A DNA stretch of 64,000 nt. Origin: Gillisia hiemivivida. GTDB taxonomy: Bacteria > Bacteroidota > Bacteroidia > Flavobacteriales > Flavobacteriaceae. Made by a program: the position numbers and the translations under genes. The notes under the pieces were generated by a model, which was not told the origin of the DNA, made no database searches, and was given only the letters and a program-made list of their open reading frames with translations. The stretch spans positions 1-64,000 of the forward strand of contig NZ_VORY01000001.1 in NCBI RefSeq assembly GCF_007997295.1. Direction: 5' to 3'. The stretch's first letter is position 1; each line of letters begins with the position of its first letter. Of this stretch, positions 9,050-18,331 are shown in pieces.

Positions 9050-9935
9050 ATGTATATGTTTATTGTTTTTTAATCCCTCATTGGGGATTAATTCACCTTC
9101 TCTCTAGCTATCGGGAGCAATTCGCATATCTTCAGCAGTGCTTGTATCGTATTCACTTGATGCTCATTTCATAAGTGGTTATTTTTAGGTTATATGAAAT
9201 TAGCATAACTCGATTGAGACTAGCAAAGAAATTCATGTTAAGTTGATCTTATATAGAGGATTTAGGAGAGTGTTCAGCTGTTCATCAGAAATAAATAACT
9301 GGTATCCATATTTAAATCTACGTAAATTTAAAATAATAGTTGAGACCTATCATAAGACTTCATAGAACTTATAAAACATAATTTCCTGCTAAAATTTGTT
9401 AATTGTAGTGCCTTGGAAAAATGCGATTGAAATTGAAGTGGAAGATCTTAATTCAAAAACCGATTCCTATCCCGAAATAAATATTATTTTTTATCCTATG
9501 GATGGTAAAAACTTCCTAGTTGGATGTATCTCTTGAAAAGGACAAAAATGATATGGGTTTGTTCCCGACCACATATATCAAAAATGCCGCTCAAATTTTT
9601 AAAAATATGGGATACCGATTATATAAGTTTTCATTGTCGTCCGACAAAAAATATAAGATCGCTGCGCTGCTAGATTCAAGACGTAAGACTTTATTCCAAC
9701 TAATTGAAAATCAATATTTTAATCTGTATAAATTTTTGAAAAAGGAAAAAATAATTCTGTGTTCCAATAGCAAGCTTCTAAACATTGAAAACAGTCTTAA
9801 TCCCCGTTACTTCTAGCCTCACCGAAATCCAGAATTTTTTTACCGGACAATACTAATAAGTTTTATATTATTCTGTTAGACTACGCTCAGAAAGATGAAA
9901 ATTAAGCGGAAGGGATTAACAATTTAAGTTTGTAT
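9050..9935. other. Long intergenic stretch with a possible broken small gene
   Basis: Besides the palindrome at 9,070-9,091 there is one coding-like stretch on the plus strand. From about 9,403 a frame reads PWKNAIEIEVEDLNSKTDSY and closes at 9,537. A second frame opens at 9,520 and continues to 9,816 (LFPTTYIKNAAQIFKNMGYR and onward). The two could be one small gene split by a frameshift, but I recognise no family and codon quality is poor towards the end. The rest (9,100-9,400 and 9,820-9,935) holds nothing I can identify. Confidence 0.3.
9070..9091. repeat. TTAATCCC palindrome, copy 2
   Basis: TTAATCCC and GGGGATTAA form an inverted repeat just upstream of the MFS porter start. It is the best-preserved of three related palindromes in the left part of the window. 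Confidence 0.4.
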
Positions 9936-10637
9936 TTATAAGGAATTCTCTACTTTATCTTTGACTATTGGCCCTAGAACATCCCAAACATTCTCTGCCA
10001 GAATCTTTTGTCCTTCCGCTGTGGGATGAATTCCATCTGACTGGTTAAGTTCAGGGTTTCCACCCACGTCTTCAAGTAAGAACGGAACCAGATAAACATC
10101 ATTTTTTTCAGCAAGTTCGGGAAAAATGTTTCTGAAGCCTGAAGCATATTCCTGCCCCATATTTGGAGGGATTTGCATTCCTGTGAGAATTATTTTTGTT
10201 TGAGAATTTTTTGCTTGAACTGTGTTGATAATTGCCTGTAAATTATTCCGGGTCTCCTCCAGCGGAACTCCCCGTAACCCATCATTTGCACCTAATTCCA
10301 GCACGAAAATAGCTACATCCTGATTTAGTACCCAATTGATCCTGTTTCTTCCAGCAGCTGTGGTTTCCCCGCTTAAACCTGCATTTACAACTTCATATTC
10401 CAGACCCAAGGAATCGATCTTTTCCTGAATTATTGCAGGAAAGGCATCTTCCGGATCAAGGCCCATTCCGGCTGTAAGACTGTTACCAAAGAATAAGATA
10501 ATTCCATTTTCTTCAGAAGTTTCCTCACCAGAAACCTGCTCTTCCACAACAACTTCTTTGTCCTTTTTTGCTGTTTCACCACAAGAAGTTAACAGAAGGA
10601 AAGCAAACAAAACATAAAATATCGACAAGTTTCTCAT
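9936..10637 (-). CDS. TesA-like SGNH/GDSL esterase, lipoprotein
   Basis: A 233-residue SGNH-fold hydrolase. The lipoprotein signal ends at LLLTSC. Catalytic blocks are visible: FFGNSLTAGMG (block I with the Ser nucleophile), GLSGETTAAG (block II Gly), LELGANDGLRG (block III Asn) and DGIHPTAEGQ (block V Asp-His). This matches arylesterase/thioesterase I (TesA). It is likely a periplasmic or membrane-tethered esterase with broad acyl-ester specificity. It is divergent from an ABC ATPase/permease pair, the same three-gene neighbourhood as tesA-ybbA-ybbP in proteobacteria, with 70 bases between start codons. Confidence 0.88.
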   Translation of the reverse strand: MRNLSIFYVLFAFLLLTSCGETAKKDKEVVVEEQVSGEETSEENGIILFFGNSLTAGMGLDPEDAFPAIIQEKIDSLGLEYEVVNAGLSGETTAAGRNRINWVLNQDVAIFVLELGANDGLRGVPLEETRNNLQAIINTVQAKNSQTKIILTGMQIPPNMGQEYASGFRNIFPELAEKNDVYLVPFLLEDVGGNPELNQSDGIHPTAEGQKILAENVWDVLGPIVKDKVENSL

Positions 10638-10707
10638 AGCAAAGGTTTTAAATCAAAATCATTTCTTTATTTTGTTTTATCCGAATTAAAAATTACAAAA
10701 TCTAAAG

Positions 10708-11394
10708 ATGGCAAAGATATTAAACGTTCACAACTTAGATAAGACCTATTCCAGCGGATCTAAAAAACTGACCGTGCTGCAGGATATCAGCCTCAGCATT
10801 GAAGAAAGTGAAACTTTTGCCATTGTTGGACCTTCCGGAAGCGGAAAAACAACTCTTCTTGGGTTATGTGCAGGACTTGACAGGCCCAATTCCGGATCTA
10901 TAGAATTGTGCGGAACAGAAATTGAAAGGCTTACTGAAGACGAAAGGGCAGTCCTACGAAATAAAAATGTAGGCTTTGTTTTTCAGGATTTTCAACTCCT
11001 TCCAACACTTACGGCTTTAGAAAACGTAGCTGTCCCTTTGGAACTTCAGGGATCTAAAAATGCTTCCAAAATAAGCCGGGAACTACTTGAAAAAGTTGGA
11101 TTAGGGGACCGATTTCATCATTATCCAAGTCAACTTTCAGGAGGGGAACAACAGCGGGTTGCTGTGGCAAGGGCTTTTTCCAATGAACCTTCAATTCTTT
11201 TTGCAGATGAGCCTACAGGAAATCTGGATGCTGAAACCGGAGAAAAAGTTATTGACCTTTTGTTTAACTTAAATAAAGAATCAGGTACAACTTTGGTAAT
11301 AGTAACCCACGATCTTGAGCTGGCACAAAAAACACAACGCATTCTTAGGCTTAAAGGTGGAAGAATCATTGAAAACCCAATATCCGCATCCTGA
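10708..11394 (+). CDS. YbbA-like ABC transporter ATPase
   Basis: A 228-residue ATPase of the LolD/MacB/YbbA family. Walker A is GPSGSGKTT, the Q-loop is VFQDFQLLPTLTALENV, the signature is LSGGEQQRVAVARA, Walker B is ILFADEPTGNLD and the H-loop is VTHD. It powers the membrane-embedded FtsX-type permease encoded next; the stop and start codons overlap by one base (TGATG), so the two are coupled. Substrate is unknown for this family. Opposite orientation to the TesA-like esterase gene supports an assignment to the YbbA/YbbP branch rather than LolD proper. Confidence 0.9.
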   Translation: MAKILNVHNLDKTYSSGSKKLTVLQDISLSIEESETFAIVGPSGSGKTTLLGLCAGLDRPNSGSIELCGTEIERLTEDERAVLRNKNVGFVFQDFQLLPTLTALENVAVPLELQGSKNASKISRELLEKVGLGDRFHHYPSQLSGGEQQRVAVARAFSNEPSILFADEPTGNLDAETGEKVIDLLFNLNKESGTTLVIVTHDLELAQKTQRILRLKGGRIIENPISAS

Positions 11395-13952
11395 TGAATA
11401 GCGACAAAGTCACCACATCCTCGCGGGCCAATTTTGGGTGGATCTTAAAAATGGCCTGGAGAGACGGGAAAGCCAGCGGGAGCAAACTGATCCTTTTTAT
11501 GGCGTCCATTGTTTTGGGGATCGCTGCGGTAGTTTCCATTCAATCCTTCGGTCAAAACCTTAAAGAAAACATTCAGCTACAATCTAAATCCTTGATGGGT
11601 GCCGATTTTACTATTGACAGTGATAAACCTGTTAATGAGAGGGTGCAGGGAATTATAGATTCTCTTGGCGGTGCAGGCGCCCGGGAAATAAATTTTGCTT
11701 CCATGGCAGCTTTTCCTTCCACCCAAGCTACAAAATTGGTACAGGTAAGAGGCATTGAAGGGAATTTCCCTTTTTATGGAGAACTGGAAACAGAACCTGC
11801 TACTGCTGCCAATAAATATCAACAAAAAGGAGCCGCTCTTGTAGATGCAACTCTTATGCTGCAACTGGGGCTGAAGACCGGTGACAGGATTAAAATTGGT
11901 GAAATAAGCATCCCCATAGCAGGAACCCTTATATCTGTTCCCGGAAGCACTTCGATTTTCAGTTCTATCGCGCCACCGGTATTAATGCCTTATGAACTTA
12001 TTGAAAAAACAGGACTGGTGCAAACCGGAAGCAGAATAGGTTATGACTATTATTTTGTAGCAGATCCCGGGACTAGCATGGAAAAACTGGAGAACAGCCT
12101 GGAGGATGTTCTAGACATTAACGATGCCGATCTGGACACCCATACTTCTACAAGTGAACGTTTAGGCCGCAGGTATGAAAATTTTGGAAAGTTCCTCAAT
12201 CTTGTCGCCTTCATCGCTTTGCTTTTGGGATGTGTAGGAATAGCAAGTGCTATAAGTATCTATATAAAAGGAAAACTACGTGCAGTTGCAGTTTTAAAAT
12301 GTATTGGAGCTTCCCGGAGACAAACTTTCCTCATTTATCTCACTCAAATTGCTTTTATGGGATTGCTGGGAGGAATAATAGGAACGGCCGCAGGTATTTT
12401 ACTTCAGCAACTATTCCCATTATTCTTAGGAGATTTATTGCCCGTAGATGTGCAAATGAGCTTTTCACCACGTGTAATTTTAATGGGTGTTTTACTTGGG
12501 GTTTTTATGTCTGTTTTATTTGCACTCTATCCATTGATGGGAACTTTGTATGTTTCCCCACTTCAGGCTTTGAGGGTTCAAGGTGAAGGGAAAGAAAATT
12601 CAGGAAAAGCAGGAATTTTGGTTTTAGCAGGGATATTCATTTTTATCCTTCTTTTCTCTTATTGGCTTCTGGAAGACTGGAGATATTCCCTTGCATTTGT
12701 GGCAGGAATTGTTATAACCTTTTCTATACTTTCAGGAATAGCCAAATTGTTTATGAAAGCTATTAAAAAATACTTTCCATCCTCCTGGGGTTTTCCTGCA
12801 CGACAGAGCTTATTAAATCTCTTCCGCCCGCAAAATCAAACGCTCACTTTAATCCTTTCTATTGGGGTAGGAACTTTTCTTATAAGTACCTTATATTTTA
12901 CAAAAGATGTATTGCTCGCACAAGCCTCAATTGAAGCTCAAACTGACAGTCCCAATATGATCCTGCTCGATGTACAAACAGGGCAGCAGGAAGAAGTGGC
13001 CCAAACTATTTCAGGAAGTAATCTGCCAGTAATAAATAATATTCCAATAGTCACTATGCGGGTTAACAGCATCAGAGGAAAACCAGTTAACGAGATCGAA
13101 AAGGATTCAAGTTCCGGGGTGAATAATTGGATTTTGAACCATGAGTTCCGGGTGACTTACAGGGATTCTATCATTGCTTCGGAAACTATCGAACAGGGAG
13201 AATGGGTTTCTGATATTGGGGACACAGAGCTTGTACCTATATCCATTAGTGACAATTTTGCTGAAGATGCAAAAGTTTCCGTGGGTGATAGATTAACTTT
13301 TAACGTTCAGGGAGTGCTTTTAAATACCGTTGTAGGAAGCGTAAGAACCGTTGACTGGAGCCGGATGCAGATGAATTTTTCTATTGTTTTTCCTGAGGGG
13401 GTTTTGGAAGATGCACCACAATTCCGTGTATTGACAACACTGGTTACCGACGAGGAATCTTCAGCACGACTACAACAGGAACTGGTAAGTAAATTTCCTA
13501 ATGTTTCTATAATAGATCTCAGGCAGGTTTTAACTGTTATTGAAGGACTTCTTGCCAAGATCTCCTGGCTTATCAATTTTATGGCCTTTTTCAGTATTCT
13601 AACCGGAATCATCGTCCTTCTTGGTGCTGTACGCACAAGTAAATATCAAAGGATCAAAGAGAGTGTATTGCTAAGAACCATCGGCGCCACAAGTAAACAG
13701 ATTTTAAAGATACTGGCTTTAGAATATATCTATCTTGGAGTTATTGGATCCTTATCAGGAATATTGCTTTCCCTGATCAGTAGTCAATTATTAGCCTGGC
13801 AGGTTTTTGACACGCCTTTTGTCCCTTCTCTGTTCCCGTTCCTGGTACTTCTACCTGGAATAAGCCTTTTGGTACTTATAATTGGTTTGGCAAATAGCAT
13901 AAGTGTAATAAAAAGCCCTCCCCTTGTAGTGCTAAGAAAAGAAGGTTTGTAA
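11394..13952 (+). CDS. YbbP-like ABC transporter permease (FtsX domains)
   Basis: An 852-residue inner-membrane permease. It has an N-terminal helix, a large periplasmic domain, a first FtsX helix group (about residues 260-390, with IALLLGCVGIASAISIYIKG), two further helices, a second membrane anchor, a second periplasmic domain and a C-terminal FtsX group (about 715-850). This duplicated architecture is that of YbbP. Together with the preceding ATPase it forms a MacB-like mechanotransmission ABC complex. A role in handling lipids or lipoproteins in the envelope is plausible from the esterase neighbour, but is inference. Confidence 0.88.
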   Translation: MNSDKVTTSSRANFGWILKMAWRDGKASGSKLILFMASIVLGIAAVVSIQSFGQNLKENIQLQSKSLMGADFTIDSDKPVNERVQGIIDSLGGAGAREINFASMAAFPSTQATKLVQVRGIEGNFPFYGELETEPATAANKYQQKGAALVDATLMLQLGLKTGDRIKIGEISIPIAGTLISVPGSTSIFSSIAPPVLMPYELIEKTGLVQTGSRIGYDYYFVADPGTSMEKLENSLEDVLDINDADLDTHTSTSERLGRRYENFGKFLNLVAFIALLLGCVGIASAISIYIKGKLRAVAVLKCIGASRRQTFLIYLTQIAFMGLLGGIIGTAAGILLQQLFPLFLGDLLPVDVQMSFSPRVILMGVLLGVFMSVLFALYPLMGTLYVSPLQALRVQGEGKENSGKAGILVLAGIFIFILLFSYWLLEDWRYSLAFVAGIVITFSILSGIAKLFMKAIKKYFPSSWGFPARQSLLNLFRPQNQTLTLILSIGVGTFLISTLYFTKDVLLAQASIEAQTDSPNMILLDVQTGQQEEVAQTISGSNLPVINNIPIVTMRVNSIRGKPVNEIEKDSSSGVNNWILNHEFRVTYRDSIIASETIEQGEWVSDIGDTELVPISISDNFAEDAKVSVGDRLTFNVQGVLLNTVVGSVRTVDWSRMQMNFSIVFPEGVLEDAPQFRVLTTLVTDEESSARLQQELVSKFPNVSIIDLRQVLTVIEGLLAKISWLINFMAFFSILTGIIVLLGAVRTSKYQRIKESVLLRTIGATSKQILKILALEYIYLGVIGSLSGILLSLISSQLLAWQVFDTPFVPSLFPFLVLLPGISLLVLIIGLANSISVIKSPPLVVLRKEGL

Positions 13953-14030
13953 AATAATCCGGTTCCTTTAGGCACTTCACAAGTCTTATAAATATTTTTA
14001 ATCAATGCGTTTACTTTGAAGGAATTAAAG

Positions 14031-14183
14031 ATGAATATTGATACTAAAGGCTTCAAAAAAACACCTACTCTGAACCATTGGCTCGAAAAGCCTGCTTTTT
14101 ATTTCTTCTCAAGAATACTTTCTCAGTTTTCTAAACATTTTTCAGTACAAACTATTAATTACCTGCATTTGGAACATCGATAA
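14031..14183 (+). CDS. Possible 50-residue protein
   Basis: An ATG preceded by AAGGAATTAAAG opens a 50-codon frame with a plausible amphipathic composition (for example HWLEKPAFYFFSRILSQF). It runs convergently into the 3' end of the M14 peptidase gene and overlaps it by 29 bases. I recognise no family. The ribosome-binding site and clean composition argue for it; the short length and overlap argue against it. Confidence 0.3.
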   Translation: MNIDTKGFKKTPTLNHWLEKPAFYFFSRILSQFSKHFSVQTINYLHLEHR

Positions 14184-16752
14184 TTGGTCCGAAGAAAAGC
14201 GCGTTGAAAAACAGCTTATTCGTACCATACCAGGTTCCCCTAAAATTAGGGTTATCAATAAAAGAGATCACCTTTCCTGAACCAACTTTACTCACCATAA
14301 TAGAACTTGTACCAGGAAGCTTCTCAAGGTTTTCTTTGGAAACATATCCGCTAACCAAAGGATTCTCCTTATAAATGGCCACATTGCTGTAAGGATTCTT
14401 AGATTGTTTAAGGAGCGTATTGGAATTCCTGTAAACCAGTAAATCCCTGTCCGTATATCCAAAACCTAGGGGGTGTGTGGTATCCAGGTCTACACGGTAA
14501 ATGGAACCTCCAATTACTTTTGCTCCTTCTCTGGCTTCTGCACTCGCATAATCATACCGCAACTTCCCGGCATCTTCCTCTACCAGCGTATCGCTTTCCT
14601 TAACCAGTTCTTCATTGATCAGTTTATTATTGATCGCCCAGTTAACAGCCGATTTTTGAGCTATAAGGGTTCCACCATTCTCAACCCATTCTTTGATCCT
14701 TTTTACACCCGATTCTTGCAGAAGGCTATAATTTCCGTCCACCATAATCAGCTCATTATAATCTTCAAGGTTCAACCTTTCAAAATCCAGAATATCAACC
14801 TTGGGCAGTGGCATATCAAGTTTCATATCCATCAGAAACCATATCTCTCCTGCTTCATAACTGGAAACACCTTCTCCAATAATCATCAGTGGTTTTGGAG
14901 AGATCACTTTTTCAAAGTTCCTGCTTCCCAAATCAATTCCGGAGCTGCTCAGGCCTCCACTTACAGCCTGGATATCTAGCTTATGCTCAATTGCAACATC
15001 CTGCAGAAGCTTATGTAAGTTTTCCGAAGACATTTTTTGCATCGCTACAGGCACAAGGATACTCCCCGGAGTATATTGTTTTACGCCATTTCCGGTTTGA
15101 ATGCTGAAAGACTGGTATGCTGTTTTTGTAATCACCTCTTCTTCCAGTAACTCCTGAAGCACCCGGGGCGCGTTGTAATCCTGCCAGCTGAACAAATATG
15201 CATAGTTACTTTTATTCAACGGATAATTTTTTGCTGCAAGGAAACTGGAATCTATTTGTTCTCCCAAACCGGCCGAACTGAATTGCCTTGAACTCAAAGT
15301 CGCGGAAGGTAGGCCGTAGGCGTGAACCATTGACCAGGCTGAAGTGTCGTAAAAAAGGCTGTCGTGGAATTCCACAACCGTATCAAACATGGTCGCAACC
15401 ATCCTGAACTGGGCCTGTTCCCCGGGAACGATATATGAGGATTCCTTAGCAAAGTTGCGGTTAGCAGTTTTTAGATCCTTTTGTGACTGATATACCTTGA
15501 TCTTATGTTGAAGCAAAAGATCTATGAAAGCCCTTGCTTTATTCTCATCGCCACCATCGCTGAAAATATATCCTTCCCCGGGATGATCTTTAGCCTGTTC
15601 TATAGCCGATTCAAAATATTCTTTCTGATGTTTGAGAAAGACATTTTTATTTTCCACCGCAGCTTTTACAGTAGCAATGCTATTCACCAGATGATTCCTG
15701 ATGGTAAACGGAAAAGAAAGATCCCCGTGGATACTTTCCTGAAGATGTCCCCGCGAACTAGCCTGTTCAAAAACCAGCCCCAGGCCTCCCTGAATATCCG
15801 GATAAGTGGACCCGTAACCGGGATAGGAATTGTCAAAGACCTCCTTTGTGAAATATAAGGAGCCGATCTTATTCATCGCATTGGCAAAATAAGGCTCTAA
15901 CAAATAGTTCAACTGATCGTAATTGCTTCTGGGGATAATTGGGTTTTCAGATCCGTATTGTTTTGTCGGTTCAAAAAAATAGGTGCTGTTTGCACCCATC
16001 TCATGAAAATCTGTCACAACATTGGGATACCATTTATGATAAAATTTCAACCTCGCCTGACTTTCAACATGTGCCAGCGGCAACCAGTCTCTGTTGAGAT
16101 CAAACCAGTAATGATTTGTTCTTCCGCCGGGCCAGGCTTCATTATGCTCACGGTCTACTGCACTTGCCACCGGCGGGAAACCCTTATGGCTATTTACCCA
16201 GGTGGTATGACGATCCCTGCCATCCGGATTCAGTACCGGTTCTACAAAGATCACTGCTTTTTTAAGATATTCCTCAACCTTTGGATCCTGAGAAGCAGTA
16301 AGATACCAGGCTGTTAACATAGAAGCTTCACTGCTGGAAGGTTCATTTCCATGAACATTATATCCCAACTGTATTATTACCGGCATTCCTTCAAGGGAAG
16401 GTAAAGACACCTGAGGATTGGTAAGTTTTAAATGTTCTTCCCTAATACTTTCCAGATTTCTATAATTCTCTTGGCTGGTGATGGTAGCTACAATCATCGG
16501 TCTTTGTTCATAGGTCTCTCCTATTTCCTGCACATGAACTTTATCTGAAAGCCGGGACAGTTCTCTGAAATAAGCAACAATCCTGTCATGGCGCGTATGA
16601 AACTCCCCAACATCGTAACCAAGAAATTCTGAAGGACTCGGAATTTTGGGATCAAAGGAACCCTGGTTTAGAAAAAAATAATCTTCCTGAGAGAACAGCG
16701 GAAAAGACAGAAATAAAAAAATTAAAATTAAGCTGGTATATCTTGTTTTCAT
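14155..16752 (-). CDS. Secreted M14-family zinc carboxypeptidase with large C-terminal region
   Basis: An 865-residue protein with a cleavable signal peptide ending at PLFSQ. The peptidase domain (about residues 40-370) shows the zinc pair in YNVHGNEPSSSEA, the substrate-binding segment NPDGRDRH, the Arg segment FDLNRDWLPLAHVESQ, the third zinc ligand in TDFHEMGANSTYFF and a likely catalytic Glu in LGLVFEQASSRG. The C-terminal half contains a class I amidotransferase-like region (about 620-760), a known arrangement in Bacteroidota M14 proteins. It probably trims peptides or cell-wall material in the periplasm or outside the cell. It is monocistronic. Confidence 0.88.
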   Translation of the reverse strand: MKTRYTSLILIFLFLSFPLFSQEDYFFLNQGSFDPKIPSPSEFLGYDVGEFHTRHDRIVAYFRELSRLSDKVHVQEIGETYEQRPMIVATITSQENYRNLESIREEHLKLTNPQVSLPSLEGMPVIIQLGYNVHGNEPSSSEASMLTAWYLTASQDPKVEEYLKKAVIFVEPVLNPDGRDRHTTWVNSHKGFPPVASAVDREHNEAWPGGRTNHYWFDLNRDWLPLAHVESQARLKFYHKWYPNVVTDFHEMGANSTYFFEPTKQYGSENPIIPRSNYDQLNYLLEPYFANAMNKIGSLYFTKEVFDNSYPGYGSTYPDIQGGLGLVFEQASSRGHLQESIHGDLSFPFTIRNHLVNSIATVKAAVENKNVFLKHQKEYFESAIEQAKDHPGEGYIFSDGGDENKARAFIDLLLQHKIKVYQSQKDLKTANRNFAKESSYIVPGEQAQFRMVATMFDTVVEFHDSLFYDTSAWSMVHAYGLPSATLSSRQFSSAGLGEQIDSSFLAAKNYPLNKSNYAYLFSWQDYNAPRVLQELLEEEVITKTAYQSFSIQTGNGVKQYTPGSILVPVAMQKMSSENLHKLLQDVAIEHKLDIQAVSGGLSSSGIDLGSRNFEKVISPKPLMIIGEGVSSYEAGEIWFLMDMKLDMPLPKVDILDFERLNLEDYNELIMVDGNYSLLQESGVKRIKEWVENGGTLIAQKSAVNWAINNKLINEELVKESDTLVEEDAGKLRYDYASAEAREGAKVIGGSIYRVDLDTTHPLGFGYTDRDLLVYRNSNTLLKQSKNPYSNVAIYKENPLVSGYVSKENLEKLPGTSSIMVSKVGSGKVISFIDNPNFRGTWYGTNKLFFNALFFGPIIDVPNAGN

Positions 16753-16918
16753 AAAAGAAATTTGATTGTTTTCAATATTTCAGGCTCCTTTAAAAAAGCA
16801 ATTATAAAATTGGCGGAAGGATCTAAATGAGGCTTCAATATAATTATAAAAATTAAAAGTTCCTTCCTTTAGGAAATTGTTTCCGACCTTGTTATTTAAT
16901 AGAATCCAATAGCTAAGT

Positions 16919-17890
16919 ATGTTGAAATTAAAAAATGTCACTTTTGGTTACAATGAAAAACCTGTTTTAAAGAAAATCACATTACAAATTGCTGAAGGAG
17001 ATCATGTATCCCTGATCGGGGAAAGCGGTTGTGGAAAAAGCACCTTGCTTCAATTGATCTACGGGCTTCATCACACTAATGGCTTAGTTTCTTGGAATGA
17101 AAAGGAGTTAAAAGGGCCAAATCACAATTTGGTTCCCGGAGAACCCTTTATAAAATATTTAGCGCAAGATTTCGACTTGATGCCTCCTCTTACTGTGGCA
17201 GAAAATGTGGGAAAACATTTGAGTAATACTTATCCAAGAAAGAAAAAGAAACGGGTCTTAGAGCTCTTAGAAGTTGTAGAGATGGCAGAGCTTGCAAATA
17301 CAAAAGCAGGAGATCTCAGTGGAGGACAACAGCAGCGAGTTGCTTTAGCCAGAGCTCTTGCCAACACCCCAGAATTGTTATTACTGGATGAACCTTTTAG
17401 CCATATAGATCATTTTAGAAAGAACAATCTTAGGCGCAAACTCTTTGCTTACCTCAAAGAAAATAAAATCACCTGCATTATTGCTACCCATGACAGCACC
17501 GATGCGCTTTCGTTTGCAGATAAAACCATTGTGCTTAAAAATGGAAAGATCCATGCAAATGAGACTCCTCAGCAACTTTATAATAATCCGCCAAATAAGT
17601 ACATCGCATCGCTGTTTGGAGATATCAATGAAGTGATGTTAAAAGAAATCTCACCTAAAGAAACAAGTAGAAAACTGATCTTGTTATACCCTCACGAAAT
17701 AAAAATGGTTAAATCTTCAGACATAAAAGTTGAAGTGCTTGCATCTTATTTTAAAGGAGATACTTTTCTTATAAAAGCGGCTCTAAAAAAGCAGATCATC
17801 TATTTTGAAAATTCGGAAGAAATTCAAGTTGGAGAAATCGTGAATCTAGCAGTAGACAAGAATCTTATTGCTTCTAGAATCCGAAGCTAA
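16919..17890 (+). CDS. Orphan ABC transporter ATPase with C-terminal TOBE-like domain
   Basis: A 323-residue ATPase. Walker A is GESGCGKST, the signature is LSGGQQQRVALARAL, Walker B is LLLLDEPFSHID and the H-loop ATHD. After residue 225 a beta-rich tail with LLYPHEIKMV resembles the regulatory TOBE segment of PotA/FbpC-type importers of polyamines, iron or molybdate. No permease or binding protein is encoded beside it, so its partner is elsewhere. A decayed copy of its leader and first codons lies at 221-318. The following gene runs convergently and overlaps by four bases. Confidence 0.85.
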   Translation: MLKLKNVTFGYNEKPVLKKITLQIAEGDHVSLIGESGCGKSTLLQLIYGLHHTNGLVSWNEKELKGPNHNLVPGEPFIKYLAQDFDLMPPLTVAENVGKHLSNTYPRKKKKRVLELLEVVEMAELANTKAGDLSGGQQQRVALARALANTPELLLLDEPFSHIDHFRKNNLRRKLFAYLKENKITCIIATHDSTDALSFADKTIVLKNGKIHANETPQQLYNNPPNKYIASLFGDINEVMLKEISPKETSRKLILLYPHEIKMVKSSDIKVEVLASYFKGDTFLIKAALKKQIIYFENSEEIQVGEIVNLAVDKNLIASRIRS

Positions 17891-18330
17891 CTTATTGAAA
17901 CGATAGTTCCAGAAACAGCATTAAAACTAAAAGAATCTCCTACAGATTTACCAATTAATGCCTGGCCTATTGGAGAACCAGCGCCAATTACATATGCTTT
18001 TTTGTCGCCTACTATCACTTCGCCTATTGGAATACAGATAAAATAAATAGCGTTAGTAGCTTCCACCAAACTTCCCATTTTAACTATCTCGGTAGCTGCG
18101 TTACGCTTTGCAAGCTCTAAAGTAACCTGTAGTTTTTGAAACTGTTGTAATTGCGTAGAAAGCTTGTGTATCTCTATATTGATCATCTCTCTACTAGTTT
18201 CATATTTATCCCCAGCGCTACTCTTAGATTCATTGGTTAAAGCCAATTCCAGATCTTGTATGGAATGGGATATTCTAGCTATCTTTTCTTCCAAATAGCC
18301 TTCACACTTTTTATAAAGTTCCTCTTTCAT
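17887..18330 (-). CDS. GreA/GreB C-terminal domain protein
   Basis: A 147-residue protein. Residues 1-80 form a coiled coil (EEKIARISHSIQDLELAL); the C-terminal ~65 residues resemble the globular FKBP-like domain of GreA/GreB, with SPIGQALIGKSVGDSFSF close to the GreA consensus SPIARALIGKEVGD. It likely binds RNA polymerase near the secondary channel. The coiled coil is shorter and different from GreA's acidic-tipped one, so cleavage stimulation is uncertain. It starts one base after the mtgA stop codon and so is cotranscribed with it. I chose the Met of MKEELYKKCE; an earlier start would overlap mtgA. Confidence 0.75.
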   Translation of the reverse strand: MKEELYKKCEGYLEEKIARISHSIQDLELALTNESKSSAGDKYETSREMINIEIHKLSTQLQQFQKLQVTLELAKRNAATEIVKMGSLVEATNAIYFICIPIGEVIVGDKKAYVIGAGSPIGQALIGKSVGDSFSFNAVSGTIVSIS

Positions 18331-18331
18331 T

